From Desulfobacterales bacterium (GTDB taxonomy: Bacteria > Desulfobacterota > Desulfobacteria > Desulfobacterales > Desulfosalsimonadaceae): a stretch of 64,000 bases of DNA. Positions 17,976 to 25,749 of the stretch are shown here, piece by piece. The DNA lies in assembly GCA_034520365.1 (NCBI GenBank), contig JAXHNP010000003.1, positions 186,001 to 250,000 on the forward strand. Reading direction: 5' to 3'. The notes under the pieces are model-generated. The model saw only the letters and a list, made by a program, of their open reading frames with translations, ran no database searches and had not been told where the DNA came from. The position numbers and the translations under genes were made by a program. Numbering within the stretch: the stretch's first letter is position 1; every line of letters starts with the position of its first letter.

Positions 17976-18290
17976 TCAAGCAGCATTTAGCGGATTAATA
18001 GTCGACAGTTCTTTTTTAAAATCCTGCTCGGCTTTCCACAAATCTATTGCATGCTGGGCGGACAACCAAAATTCCGGAGAATTTCCAAATAGTCGGGACA
18101 GCTTTAACGCCATCAATGGTGAAACAGAACGTTTTTCCCTGAGAAGCTCGTTAATTGTTTGCCGGGATACGCCTAAAGCTCTAGCAAGTGAAGTCGCATT
18201 TAAATCATAATCCGGCAAATAATCTTCACGTAGCATTTCGCCAGGATGTGTAGGCTGTATTTCTCGCTTTATTGTATTATTAATCCCCAT
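17976..18290 (-). CDS. higA: HigA-family antitoxin (XRE helix-turn-helix)
   Basis: A 104-residue DNA-binding antitoxin. HPGEMLREDYLPDYDLNATSLARALGVSRQTINELLREKRSVSP is the standard HigA core (given here only as a guide: helix-turn-helix at about residues 27-52). The ATG at 18290 follows GGAG. The toxin gene upstream (18302-18537) is broken, so this is now an orphan antitoxin that could still repress its own promoter or neutralise related toxins. Confidence 0.9.
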   Translation of the reverse strand: MGINNTIKREIQPTHPGEMLREDYLPDYDLNATSLARALGVSRQTINELLREKRSVSPLMALKLSRLFGNSPEFWLSAQHAIDLWKAEQDFKKELSTINPLNAA

Positions 18291-18301
18291 TGCTTTTCTC
18301 C

Positions 18302-18537
18302 TCAATGGTAATCAGTTATTTCCACATCATACGCATCGCCTTCAAAGAAACGAAAACAAATCCGCCACTGGTCATTTATGGATATTGAGAATTGCCCTTC
18401 CCTGTCCCCTTTTAACATATGAAGGCGGTTGCTTGGCGGCGCCTTACGGCTCGTTTAATCAAAACAGCAGGCAATCGCTTGGATTTTCCGCTAACATAAA
18501 TTTTTTGGGGTTCTTTGTCAGCGAATGTTTTTATCAT
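18302..18537 (-). pseudogene. higB: Decayed HigB/RelE-type toxin
   Basis: From an ATG at 18537 the frame reads MIKTFADKEPQKIYVSGKSK and continues to LIKRAVRR, a normal HigB N-terminus, then runs to a stop. The C-terminal half is intact in another frame: PPSNRLHMLKGDREGQFSIS, then INDQWRICFRF and DVEITDYH, ending at 18302. About 20 residues between the halves are missing and the frame is shifted, so a deletion inside the gene has inactivated it. It is 11 bp upstream of higA, the usual toxin-first order. Confidence 0.75.
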
Positions 18538-18752
18538 GAATTCATTGTAATTTGTCACGTGACAATTGTCAACAATACAAATTTAACTATAGCGCCCAAT
18601 TTTGCCGATTTGCTTTCATTCTCGAAGGATTTTACAAGCCATCCCGCAAATATTGAATTCTTCTTGCCTTTTTACCTCGCCTATCTTATTTTACCTTAAA
18701 GTTTTATCCTAAAATAAAAATCAATCTTATTTTAAGTTTTGTCCCCAGGCCC

Positions 18753-19922
18753 ATGAAAAGAAAACTGCAAGGTCAATATGTTGACATATTTACAACAGGC
18801 GAAAAGGCAAAGGCCTTCATCCCTGCTCCGCTACCGCCGCGCCCGCCAATCAACTGGACGACGGAACTTCGAAGTAAGTTCGACCAGGCATTACTGGCGA
18901 TAGGGCGCCTGGACAGCGTTTCAACTCTCTTATCTGACACCTCCCTTTTCCTGTATATGTATGTCAGAAAAGAAGCGGTGCTTTCCTCCATGATCGAGGG
19001 GACCCAGGCCTCAATTTCAGATCTGCTGCTGTTTGAACTGGACCAGGAACCGGGCGTACCCCTGGATGACGTGCGCGAAGTCAGCAATTATGTGGCGGCC
19101 CTGGATTACGGTCGGAACCGCCTGGCGGGTGGGTTTCCAATATCCCTCAGGTTAATCAGGGAAATTCACAGGGTGCTGCTGACAAATAGACGAGGCAGCA
19201 ATAACGAAGCCGGTGAGTTCAGGCGCAGTCAGAACTGGATTGGCGGCACCCGCCCAGGGAATGCTGTTTTTGTTCCGCCGCCGGCAGAGCAGGTACTTGA
19301 GTGTATGGGCAAACTCGAACTATTCCTGCATGATCAGCCGGAAGCGACGCCGGTGCTGCTCAAGGCGGCACTGGCCCATTTGCAGTTTGAAACAATTCAC
19401 CCCTTCCTTGATGGCAACGGCCGGCTTGGGCGTCTCCTTATCACGCTGCTCCTATGCGAACATAAAGTATTGCAGGAGCCAATGCTTTATTTAAGCCTCT
19501 ATTTTAAAGCCCACCGCCAGTATTATTATGAGCTATTGGATGGCGTCCGATTATCTGGCGACTGGGAAGCATGGCTGGATTTCTTTGCTGAGGCAATTAT
19601 TGTGACGGCTGCCCAGGCTGTGGAAACGGCCCAACTGCTTGTCAATCTCTCAAATCAGAACCGCATGAAAATCAGTCGGATTGGTCGTGCGGCAAGCTCC
19701 GCCCTGGCCGTCCACCATGCATTGATGAAGCATCCAATTGCGACATCGGGCTGGTTGGTCGAGGAAACCGGGCTCACCCCGGCAACGGTCAATAAGTCCC
19801 TGGATCATTTAGTGCGTATTGGCATTGTGCGGGAACTAACCGAGCGGAAACGAAACCGGCTGTTCAGCTATACCGATTACGTTGAGGTTATGAATCGGGG
19901 AACTGAGCTCCCTGATACGTGA
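18753..19922 (+). CDS. Fic-domain protein adenylyltransferase
   Basis: A 389-residue Fic protein, which transfers AMP from ATP to a hydroxyl group of a target protein. The active motif HPFLDGNGRLGR is complete (about residues 215-226). The N-terminal inhibitory helix has SSMIEG (about 76-81), matching (S/T)xxxE(G/N), so activity is probably autoinhibited (class II). A C-terminal winged-helix-like segment (GWLVEETGLTPATVNKSLD) follows. The start has no strong ribosome-binding site and is preceded by AT-rich repeats (TCTTATTTTA at 18682 and 18723). A fragment of a closely related gene lies at 25061-25149. Confidence 0.92.
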   Translation: MKRKLQGQYVDIFTTGEKAKAFIPAPLPPRPPINWTTELRSKFDQALLAIGRLDSVSTLLSDTSLFLYMYVRKEAVLSSMIEGTQASISDLLLFELDQEPGVPLDDVREVSNYVAALDYGRNRLAGGFPISLRLIREIHRVLLTNRRGSNNEAGEFRRSQNWIGGTRPGNAVFVPPPAEQVLECMGKLELFLHDQPEATPVLLKAALAHLQFETIHPFLDGNGRLGRLLITLLLCEHKVLQEPMLYLSLYFKAHRQYYYELLDGVRLSGDWEAWLDFFAEAIIVTAAQAVETAQLLVNLSNQNRMKISRIGRAASSALAVHHALMKHPIATSGWLVEETGLTPATVNKSLDHLVRIGIVRELTERKRNRLFSYTDYVEVMNRGTELPDT

Positions 19923-20046
19923 TGCAGGGGGCTAATGCACAAATCTGTTCTCAGCCCGTTTTTCTGCTGAGCCCAATATCACTTCAATGCCTCATTAGAT
20001 ATCCGCTTAATTTTAAACACCTGTGCCGCTGTTTCTTAAAAGCTTG

Positions 20047-20094
20047 TTGACATTAAGGATGATGCCAGTTATTCATAATTCGCGAATCGCGAAT
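20047..20094 (+). promoter_or_regulatory. Promoter and palindromic operator of the 20125 regulator
   Basis: TTGACA at 20047-20052 is followed by a weak -10 (TATTCA, 20070-20075). The 17-nt palindrome ATTCGCGA-A-TCGCGAAT (20078-20094) lies at the expected transcription start, 31 bp before the gene. Autoregulation by the encoded helix-turn-helix protein is the simplest reading. Confidence 0.5.
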
Positions 20095-20124
20095 AGAAAA
20101 CAAAAAACTTATGGATCAAGAACA

Positions 20125-20640
20125 ATGCTTTTAAAACCCCAAGACATTGTCGTCATGCTCAAGCTTGTTGCGATAAAAGAGGCGCAGTGGACGTATAATC
20201 AACTGTCAGTGGACCTCGGCATGAGCCCGTCAGAAGTACATGCGGCTGTTAAACGCGCATTAAGGGGGCACCTGGCAGCTTCCATTAACGACAATATTCA
20301 AGTCAACCGAAGTGCTCTCGAAGAATTTATTATTCACGGCATAAAATATGTCTTCGTTCCGGAACGAGGCGAAATGACGCGCGGCATGCCAACGATTTAT
20401 GCAGTGGACCCGTTAAAGGCCCTTCTTTCCGGAACGGATGAGCCGCAACCCGTATGGCCGGATCCGATGGGCGAAGCGCGGGGTTCATCCTTTTCCCCAT
20501 TGTATAAATCCGTCCCCAAAGCCGCCAGAAATGATAAAGCGTTATATGAACTCCTTGTACTGGTTGATGCAATCAGGGGCGGACGGGCAAGAGAGCGGGA
20601 ACTGGCAACCAAAGAAATCAAACGCAGGCTCAGCAAATGA
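20125..20640 (+). CDS. Winged-helix DNA-binding protein, unknown target
   Basis: A 171-residue protein. Residues about 5-60 (QWTYNQLSVDLGMSPSEVHA) form a helix-turn-helix; the remainder, with VPERGEMTRGMPTIYAVDPL, is a conserved block I have seen named only as a hypothetical protein. The start is the ATG at 20125, after GGATC and a 17-nt palindrome. It is convergent with the AbiE-like toxin gene (11 bp between the stops). Confidence 0.7.
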   Translation: MLLKPQDIVVMLKLVAIKEAQWTYNQLSVDLGMSPSEVHAAVKRALRGHLAASINDNIQVNRSALEEFIIHGIKYVFVPERGEMTRGMPTIYAVDPLKALLSGTDEPQPVWPDPMGEARGSSFSPLYKSVPKAARNDKALYELLVLVDAIRGGRARERELATKEIKRRLSK

Positions 20641-20651
20641 CGGCCATAAAA

Positions 20652-21242
20652 TCACATCCGAACGCGGAACACGTCGTTTTTGTGCTTCTTCAAATCCTTG
20701 CTGTCGATTCTGCCGCCGTCATTTTTGATCTGCCATAAATCCAGGTAGGCTTTTGCTTTCAGCGGAATCAAATATTCCTGCAATATCAGGGGAAGACCGT
20801 CTACCAGAGATTTGCCGCTGATAATGAAATCATAATAGTCATCATCCAACAGGATGGCGGACAGGCTTGAGGCCTGCTCATCTATCGGAATCGGCGTCAG
20901 GTGGCTGTCCGGTGACAACTCCAGGATATCCGGTTCTCTGGCAAACAGTTCCAGCATATACGGGAAGGTCTCGTCTTTTGGCGCATCAAACCGATAAAAC
21001 AACGATTTGCCCGTGCTTTTCTGCTTGTTTTGGTATTGCCCTTCTTTGACAAACTCCCAGAAAAGACTGCCGAATCCCGCATCCACCGCCTCAACAACCA
21101 AAACAATATCCAGATCCCGGGTGGCTCTGAAATCAAGCCCCATCCGGCTCATGGCAATGTCGCAGGCGGTCCCCCCGATCATAACGTATTTATCCGAATG
21201 GTCCTTGAAATAATCCCGGAACCGGTTGATGCCCCTTACCAT
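20652..21242 (-). CDS. AbiEii-like nucleotidyltransferase toxin
   Basis: A 196-residue protein with the nucleotidyltransferase fold: IGGTACDIAM, then the metal-binding pair in TRDLDIVL (about residues 42-49), and a C-terminal LKAKAYLDL block with the lysine typical of AbiEii/AbiGii proteins. Family members are toxins of type IV toxin-antitoxin and phage abortive-infection systems; some transfer nucleotides to tRNA. Its start overlaps the end of the upstream regulator by 7 bp, the order AbiEi-AbiEii expected for such pairs. Confidence 0.8.
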   Translation of the reverse strand: MVRGINRFRDYFKDHSDKYVMIGGTACDIAMSRMGLDFRATRDLDIVLVVEAVDAGFGSLFWEFVKEGQYQNKQKSTGKSLFYRFDAPKDETFPYMLELFAREPDILELSPDSHLTPIPIDEQASSLSAILLDDDYYDFIISGKSLVDGLPLILQEYLIPLKAKAYLDLWQIKNDGGRIDSKDLKKHKNDVFRVRM

Positions 21243-22219
21243 TGCACTTTCTTCTCCATCATTTCCTCTAAGGCTGATTCAATCCGTTCATCTTCTGTTT
21301 CCTGTAAGCTTAAATACAGGGACAAAGGATCTACTGTCTTTATGTTTGCAAGCATTTTCGGATCATAACGCCAAATTTCCAACTGAAAGTCCGCCTCCTC
21401 GGGATATGGGGAAATCGTAACAGGCATTATATCTTGGACAACCTTCCAATTTTTTGATGAAATGGCATATATCGGCTGTTTGGGAGGCGTCAGCATGGAA
21501 TATTTGGCCAGTGCAGACTCCCCGGCTATCAGCAAGTCGATGTTTTTAGAACCATTTATCCACAATCTTTTTCTTACCGGCGTTTTCAAGTAATCAAATG
21601 CTGCCTCCCATAGTTGGCGAGGGTTTTTATCAAATTGCGCCACCCGCCGCTTACCCTCTAAAGACACATCAGCCAGACCCGCTGCTTCGATTTCATCAAT
21701 TGCGCGCGACATCGTCATCGTTGAATAATCCAATCTATCCGCCAATTCCTTGGGCGTCACGGCATCCACGTCCGGATTCAACAGGACGTAAAGCACCACA
21801 ACCTGGGCCGCAGGGCCTAATCTTTCAGTCTTTGACCGGGCCTTAATAAAATGTTCTTTTAAATCAATGGCCAGATCCGGCAGATACATCTGGTTGTCCG
21901 GAATGATAAATGGGGCCTTATATGCAATCAAGCGTTGCCGATTAAAGGAGGAAATGCTTCCCCCGAGAAAAATAGCCTGTAATTGAAGCTTTTCGCTAAC
22001 TAGGTGGATATGTTTCTGTATTTTGGCCGGGGTCAGGTCATCACCGTTTTTTGCAGCCAGCGCAACAAATTCTTTTCCCAGCAGATTGAGTGCATAAAAG
22101 TCATAGTGATCGTGGAGAAAAAAAGGGAGCGAGCCGGTTTTTTTGTGCTTTGAAAAGGCCACCTGGATGCCTAAAGCATCATTTAAATAACGTTTGCAGC
22201 GTTTAAGGAGATCTCTCAT
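21236..22219 (-). CDS. AbiEi-like winged-helix antitoxin/regulator
   Basis: A 327-residue protein with a winged helix in the middle (TPKELADRLDYSTMTMSRAI, about residues 160-180) rather than at the N-terminus, and a C-terminal domain that would contact the toxin-side function. The start is ATG 22219, preceded by GGGG. A 19-bp inverted repeat just upstream (22237-22297) is a strong candidate for its operator; AbiEi proteins of known systems repress their operon through inverted repeats. It is assigned as antitoxin by position and by its partner, not by close sequence match. Confidence 0.7.
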   Translation of the reverse strand: MRDLLKRCKRYLNDALGIQVAFSKHKKTGSLPFFLHDHYDFYALNLLGKEFVALAAKNGDDLTPAKIQKHIHLVSEKLQLQAIFLGGSISSFNRQRLIAYKAPFIIPDNQMYLPDLAIDLKEHFIKARSKTERLGPAAQVVVLYVLLNPDVDAVTPKELADRLDYSTMTMSRAIDEIEAAGLADVSLEGKRRVAQFDKNPRQLWEAAFDYLKTPVRKRLWINGSKNIDLLIAGESALAKYSMLTPPKQPIYAISSKNWKVVQDIMPVTISPYPEEADFQLEIWRYDPKMLANIKTVDPLSLYLSLQETEDERIESALEEMMEKKVQW

Positions 22220-22236
22220 GGTTAAGCCCCTATTTA

Positions 22237-22297
22237 TAGTAACATTTTTTTTGCACGCTAACATAAGTTGCGTTACTATGCAAAAAATATGTTACTA
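22237..22297 (-). promoter_or_regulatory. Large inverted repeat, operator of the AbiE-like operon
   Basis: TAGTAACATTTTTTTTGCA (22237-22255) and TGCAAAAAATATGTTACTA (22279-22297) are inverted repeats matching at 18 of 19 positions, 23 bp apart, 18-78 bp upstream of the antitoxin start. The spacer holds another GTTACTA. Confidence 0.7.
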
Positions 22298-22410
22298 AAT
22301 TGTTTAAAACAATTTGCATGAAAGATACATCGGAACTTGTGAATTTCTTCTAAGTAACTTCACGGGTATTAGGTTTTGGGTATTAGGTATTAGGTTAATG
22401 AAATCAAGAA

Positions 22411-22515
22411 TTTATGGTCGGCACGGTGGCCGACCCTACGATGAATCGGGTTTTCCCCATTCGTAGGGCGGGCCACCGTGCCCGCCTGAAAAATAGACAG
22501 AACAAATTTACCGTG
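22411..22515 (-). repeat. Truncated MITE-like element (same family as 10458)
   Basis: On the minus strand it starts CACGGTAAATTTGTTCTG (22515 to 22498), continues TTCAGGCGGGC and a GGCGGGC..GCCCGCC hairpin, a spacer, then a GGTCGGCC..GCCGACC hairpin. These parts and their order match the element at 10458-10610. The other end is missing. It lies in a gene-free stretch of about 370 bp (22220-22588) which otherwise holds the AbiE operator and simple TATTAGGT repeats. Confidence 0.6.
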
Positions 22516-22588
22516 CCTCAGTGCCTTTAAAGTTATTTTTAAGCTCGGTCCCGGGCGTGAGCCCGGGGGGGAATACTTCCAAAGAAAA

Positions 22589-22743
22589 ATGACCCAAATC
22601 CAATTGGCAAAAATACTTAACTCAAGTCAGTCAAGGGTGGCGAAAATAGAGAAAGGAGTCCGACCGTTTCACTGGACCTTTTGATCAAATCATTATTGGC
22701 GGTGGGAGCAACCCAAAAAAATATCGCTGACGCACTATTGTAA
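22589..22743 (+). pseudogene. Frameshifted XRE-family antitoxin remnant
   Basis: From ATG 22589 the frame gives MTQIQLAKILNSSQSRVAKI, the DNA-recognition part of small HigA-like antitoxins, and soon stops. In a second frame SPTVSLDLLIKSLLAVGAT, ending at the TAA at 22741, is the usual continuation of the same family. One small indel near 22656 separates the two. The N-terminus and the toxin partner are missing. Confidence 0.65.
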
Positions 22744-22744
22744 C

Positions 22745-22804
22745 TATGACCTAAATTGAGCGTTTCAAATTTTTAAAAAAATGAATCGCTCAATTCAGGT
22801 CATA
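22745..22804 (+). repeat. Inverted repeat TGACCTAAATTGAGCG, with a third copy at 23933
   Basis: TATGACCTAAATTGAGCG (22745-22762) and CGCTCAATTCAGGTCATA (22787-22804) match in inverted orientation with one mismatch. CTCAATTTAGGTCA at 23933-23946 is a perfect 14-bp inverted partner of 22747-22760. The C_GCAxxG gene lies between the outer pair. They may be ends of a lost insertion sequence; no transposase is visible. Confidence 0.6.
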
Positions 22805-23875
22805 TATAAAGGTTTTGGTTGAGCCCTCTGTTGTTTTCAATAGCCCTTGCGGCTATATCGGCAGAGAGGCGAATAAGATTTTTACATGTTTCGGAAGCTT
22901 CGATATATTGGTTAAAGGTTTCTATAGAATCGAAATGCTGCCCCGTAATTTGGCTGCATTCAATGGAACCAGCGGTTTTTTTGAATTGATTCACCATCTC
23001 TTTTCCAATGGAAAACGAGTCAATTGAATTGCCCGGCGTTTTTTTTATTAAATTAATGTGGCCGGTGAAAAACTTTTTCACGTTGGAAGTGTAACCCATA
23101 TGCCGAAGATTAAATCCATGAATCAGATTAATGGCCAGGATCGATCCCGCCACAGCCCCGCAAAGACCACCACTTAGGCCAATACCGCCATCGAAAACAA
23201 GGGACAGTCTTTCAAGTCGATCATTTCCGACCCCTGTTTTTTTACGAACCAGCGAAAGAACGTCCCGGGCGCAGTGACAGGAAGGGGGGCAACCATCATG
23301 GCTATTAATATCGGTGTCGGAGAGTCTGTTGTTATGATTCAATGTCAGGTAATTCATTGCGCCGCCTGCCATTAACATGCACCTGATAATTTTACGGGCG
23401 GAAAAAAAATATTTCAGCTGCCCGGTCACACTGTGAAAATCAACTTTATTTCTTTCCCGGCATTGAGTTGTGCTGTAGGTGTCATGAAACCAATCCATAT
23501 AGCTGCCTACGGATTTAAGGACGGCGGCTTCCGCACAACTGCCATTGTTTTTCAAATGATGATCGTTCATTAACGCAATGCCAAGCGCTCCCCCTGATGC
23601 TATGCCGCAGGTGGAGCCATTTGCCACGCAGCCGCCTTCCAGGCCGGTCGCGGCCATCAATACAATATCATCTTTTTCATGGACTGCATCCTGCACTCCT
23701 TCAAGTGTTGCCAGCGATCAGTTCAACGCCCATAAAAGTCTGAAACTGTTTTTCAGTTTCTGAAGATTCTGTTTGAAAAGCAACATTGGCGGATTTCTCC
23801 AATTTATTCTCGCTAAAGTTTTGATAAAAATGAATCTAAATCGTTCGGTGGTTTGTTTTTGACCTTCATTTTCAT
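22800..23875 (-). pseudogene. Duplicated C_GCAxxG_C_C-type redox protein, frameshifted
   Basis: The long intact part (22800-23696, 298 residues from a GTG) contains two copies of the putative redox module: GSTCGIASGGALGIAL and, later, GGLCGAVAGSILAINL, each preceded by a cysteine-bearing helix (CHCARDVLSLV for the second) and followed by a cysteine block (TTQCRERNKVDF, SIECSQITG). Upstream, a perfect ribosome-binding site AAGGAGGTG precedes ATG 23875, but that frame stops after 20 codons. Two frame changes (near 23815 and 23705) are needed to join it to the module through SENKLEKSANVAF. The gene is therefore probably inactive or makes only a shortened protein. Proteins of this family are thought to bind metals or do thiol chemistry; the function is not established. 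Confidence 0.65.
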
Positions 23876-23966
23876 TGAACACCTCCTTGTGGATTATATT
23901 ATTCCACTCTAAAAAAAGTGTCCACTAAATCCCTCAATTTAGGTCAAAATCAGGCCATGTCGCTAA

Positions 23967-24074
23967 GAAGACGACCACCTGTTCATCGGCCAGCGCGGCC
24001 CGTGGTCTTCACAGGCGGTGCAGCAGGTGGAGCGGTATTGTGAGGAGAAGGAGCGCAGAAAAACCGAGAATTGA
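23967..24074 (+). pseudogene. Tyrosine-recombinase-like C-terminal fragment
   Basis: The frame EDDHLFIGQRGPWSSQAVQQ, then VERYCEEKERR, to a TGA at 24072, resembles the part of phage-type integrases just before the last catalytic residues (the stretch that usually reads LFxxxRGxxLSxxAV). An in-frame stop directly precedes it, and the catalytic residues are absent. If right, it is the trace of an integrase in this island. Confidence 0.35.
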
Positions 24075-24076
24075 AA

Positions 24077-24811
24077 TTATTGTTGCTTTTGTTTTTCAAC
24101 CGCTGCCCGATGCTTTTTATCCCCTTCTTTTCCTTTTTTTCGTTTATCCAGTTCCTTAATCAGGCCGATCCGACCGTAAGCGATGAGAACATCATTTGGC
24201 GCGATTTGGGTGCTGCCGATGGGGGTTCCGATATATCTGCCATTCGGCTTTTTGACGCCCAGTATTAATACGCCCTCTTCACTCAGGCGCGACTCCTGAA
24301 GGGATTGGCCGGAGAGCCAGTCCTCCGCCTGAACCTTGATCTCCGCAAGCCGATATTCCCCGGCCAAATGCAGCAGGCTGGCATAATCAGTGACATCCAA
24401 TCTTGTAAACCGCTTAAGTGCTTTGTCAATGACGGTTGAAAGCTTTTGATCGACCCATTTGCTGTATGCAAAGCTCCACAGGACGACCAAACCCGTAACC
24501 AGAACAATAATCCGCAGCGTTAAACTGGAGCCTTCACCGGTGTGAACAAACGTGAGGATGAGGCTGGAGACCGCGGTGACAATGCCTGCATTTCCCAGAA
24601 GCATCAGAATCAATACAATTCTGCGGCGAATGGGATGATTCACCACCATTTCGGATTCATTGGTGGTGAAGCCTGAGCCGGTGAATGCGGATCGCGCCTG
24701 AAACCTCGCAGCCTCCCGGGATATCCCCGTGTGGGTGAGCGCAATAGAGGCAACCCGGGTGACGATGATGGAGAGCAACACAACAAGCAGTAATGAAATA
24801 ATAGCGATCAT
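24077..24811 (-). CDS. Membrane protein with TrkA-C (RCK_C) domain
   Basis: A 244-residue protein with an N-terminal membrane anchor (residues 1-22), a cytoplasmic loop (REAARFQARSAFTGSGFTTNE), two more membrane helices (about 67-115) and a C-terminal regulator domain whose end reads GTPIGSTQIAPNDVLIAYGR, the TrkA-C signature. Such domains bind ligands and gate cation transport; here no pore domain is visible. It is a stand-alone gene. The last residues are lysine-rich. Confidence 0.75.
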   Translation of the reverse strand: MIAIISLLLVVLLSIIVTRVASIALTHTGISREAARFQARSAFTGSGFTTNESEMVVNHPIRRRIVLILMLLGNAGIVTAVSSLILTFVHTGEGSSLTLRIIVLVTGLVVLWSFAYSKWVDQKLSTVIDKALKRFTRLDVTDYASLLHLAGEYRLAEIKVQAEDWLSGQSLQESRLSEEGVLILGVKKPNGRYIGTPIGSTQIAPNDVLIAYGRIGLIKELDKRKKGKEGDKKHRAAVEKQKQQ

Positions 24812-24838
24812 GGGCGAAAATTAGCCTTTTGGAAATCA

Positions 24839-24885
24839 GGACAGCATACCCATTTATAATGGAAAAATCAGTAAACTGTCCCCGG
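24839..24885 (+). repeat. 31-bp direct repeat shared with 38143-38173
   Basis: The 31 bp from GGACAGCATACCCATTTATA at 24839 to 24869 recur at 38143-38173 with one difference. Here the copy is followed by CAGTAAACTGTCCCC, which forms an imperfect inverted pair with the GGACAG start. It is a dispersed non-coding repeat. Confidence 0.65.
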
Positions 24886-24960
24886 ATTTTTCCCCAAAAT
24901 TTTATCCCATAACTTGGACAAAATCGCTTCAAACTCCTGCTGGCTTTTATAAACCCCCAT
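24868..24960 (-). pseudogene. Truncated 5' end of an unrecognised gene
   Basis: A strong ribosome-binding site (GGGGGGAG) precedes ATG 24960. The frame MGVYKSQQEFEAILSKLWDK continues for 30 codons and ends in a GGGGACAGTTTACTGA repeat. The N-terminus resembles small SCP2-like proteins only loosely. The repeat seems to have replaced the rest of the gene. Confidence 0.3.
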
Positions 24961-25060
24961 AAATTCTCCCCCCTTCATTGGCAGAAATATTGGTTGCAAA
25001 TTTTATGAAAAGCCTCTTGTAAAGATCAAGGCAGGAATGGGACTTTGCTCTTAAGGACGC

Positions 25061-25149
25061 CGGAACTTCGAAACAAGTTCGACCGGGCATTACTGGCACT
25101 AAGGCGTCTGGACAGCGTTTCAACGCTTTTATCTGACACCTCACTTTCA
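25061..25149 (+). pseudogene. Fragment of a Fic gene
   Basis: The stretch matches 18862-18950 of the intact Fic gene nearly base by base: CGGAACTTCGAA, then GTTCGACC, GGCATTACTGGC, CTGGACAGCGTTTCAAC and TTATCTGACACCTC occur in both in the same order and spacing, with scattered substitutions. In the intact gene this is the helix before the inhibitory motif. Only about 89 bp remain. Confidence 0.85.
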
Positions 25150-25155
25150 AAACGA

Positions 25156-25515
25156 TTACAATCTGAATTCAACTCTAAATTCGGTAGCTTTTACGATCGG
25201 CTTAACAGCTCGTTGTTTCTTTCTTAGTTCCACAATCCCATATCGAGACATTGTATTTAAAGTGCGTGAAAGGTTGCTGCTCTTCCTTCCGGATATCATT
25301 TCAAGCTCTTTGAGAGAATTTGGTTTTTGTTCAGCAATAATTTTCAAAAGTGCCTGATTTTCATTGCTCAGTATCTGCGCCATTGATTTAACGGATTCAA
25401 ACCAGATCTTGGGCTCACTTTTTTTGGGTTTATATTCTCCCTTTGCAATTGCGATGGTTCTTTTTTTATATTGATCTCTGGGCATAATCCCAATTCTTAA
25501 TACTTTATTCGGCAT
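25156..25515 (-). CDS. MarR-like helix-turn-helix regulator (antitoxin type)
   Basis: A 119-residue protein with a C-terminal winged helix: NSLKELEMISGRKSSNLSRT and MSRYGIVELRK (about residues 65-100). Small proteins of this build often are antitoxins or repressors paired with a toxin gene upstream. No partner is seen: the 500 bp upstream hold only remnants. A promoter with a built-in palindrome (25564-25591) precedes it, suggesting autoregulation. Confidence 0.75.
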   Translation of the reverse strand: MPNKVLRIGIMPRDQYKKRTIAIAKGEYKPKKSEPKIWFESVKSMAQILSNENQALLKIIAEQKPNSLKELEMISGRKSSNLSRTLNTMSRYGIVELRKKQRAVKPIVKATEFRVEFRL

Positions 25516-25563
25516 AATGAGGCGTCCTCGCTGGAATATTTATCGTTTTTCATTTAGCAATAT

Positions 25564-25591
25564 AATTATCATCTGTTGATAATTTTGTCAA
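25564..25591 (-). promoter_or_regulatory. Promoter with overlapping palindromic operator
   Basis: On the minus strand TTGACA (25591-25586) is followed by the palindrome AATTATCA-ACAGA-TGATAATT (25584-25564), which contains a -10-like TAATTA at 17 bp from the -35. The palindrome thus lies between and over the promoter boxes of the 25515 regulator. Confidence 0.6.
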
Positions 25592-25749
25592 GGCAAAGCC
25601 CTATCAATAATTGTTTAAAAAAAGATTCTTACAGAAAGGGATAATTTTTGTCTGCAAGCAGTTTGTTAAAGAAATTATCAGAAAAGTCTTAATGGATCAA
25701 AAGCAGTTAAGCTGCGGCCGGCCAGACCAGAAGAGCGCCGCAAAAACGA

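Noticed and set aside
22745-22804. Rho-independent terminator from the TGACCTAAATTGAGCG inverted repeat
   Set aside because: The loop is 24 nt, the stem is AT-rich, there is no T-tract on either strand after it, and a third copy at 23933 suggests an element end instead.
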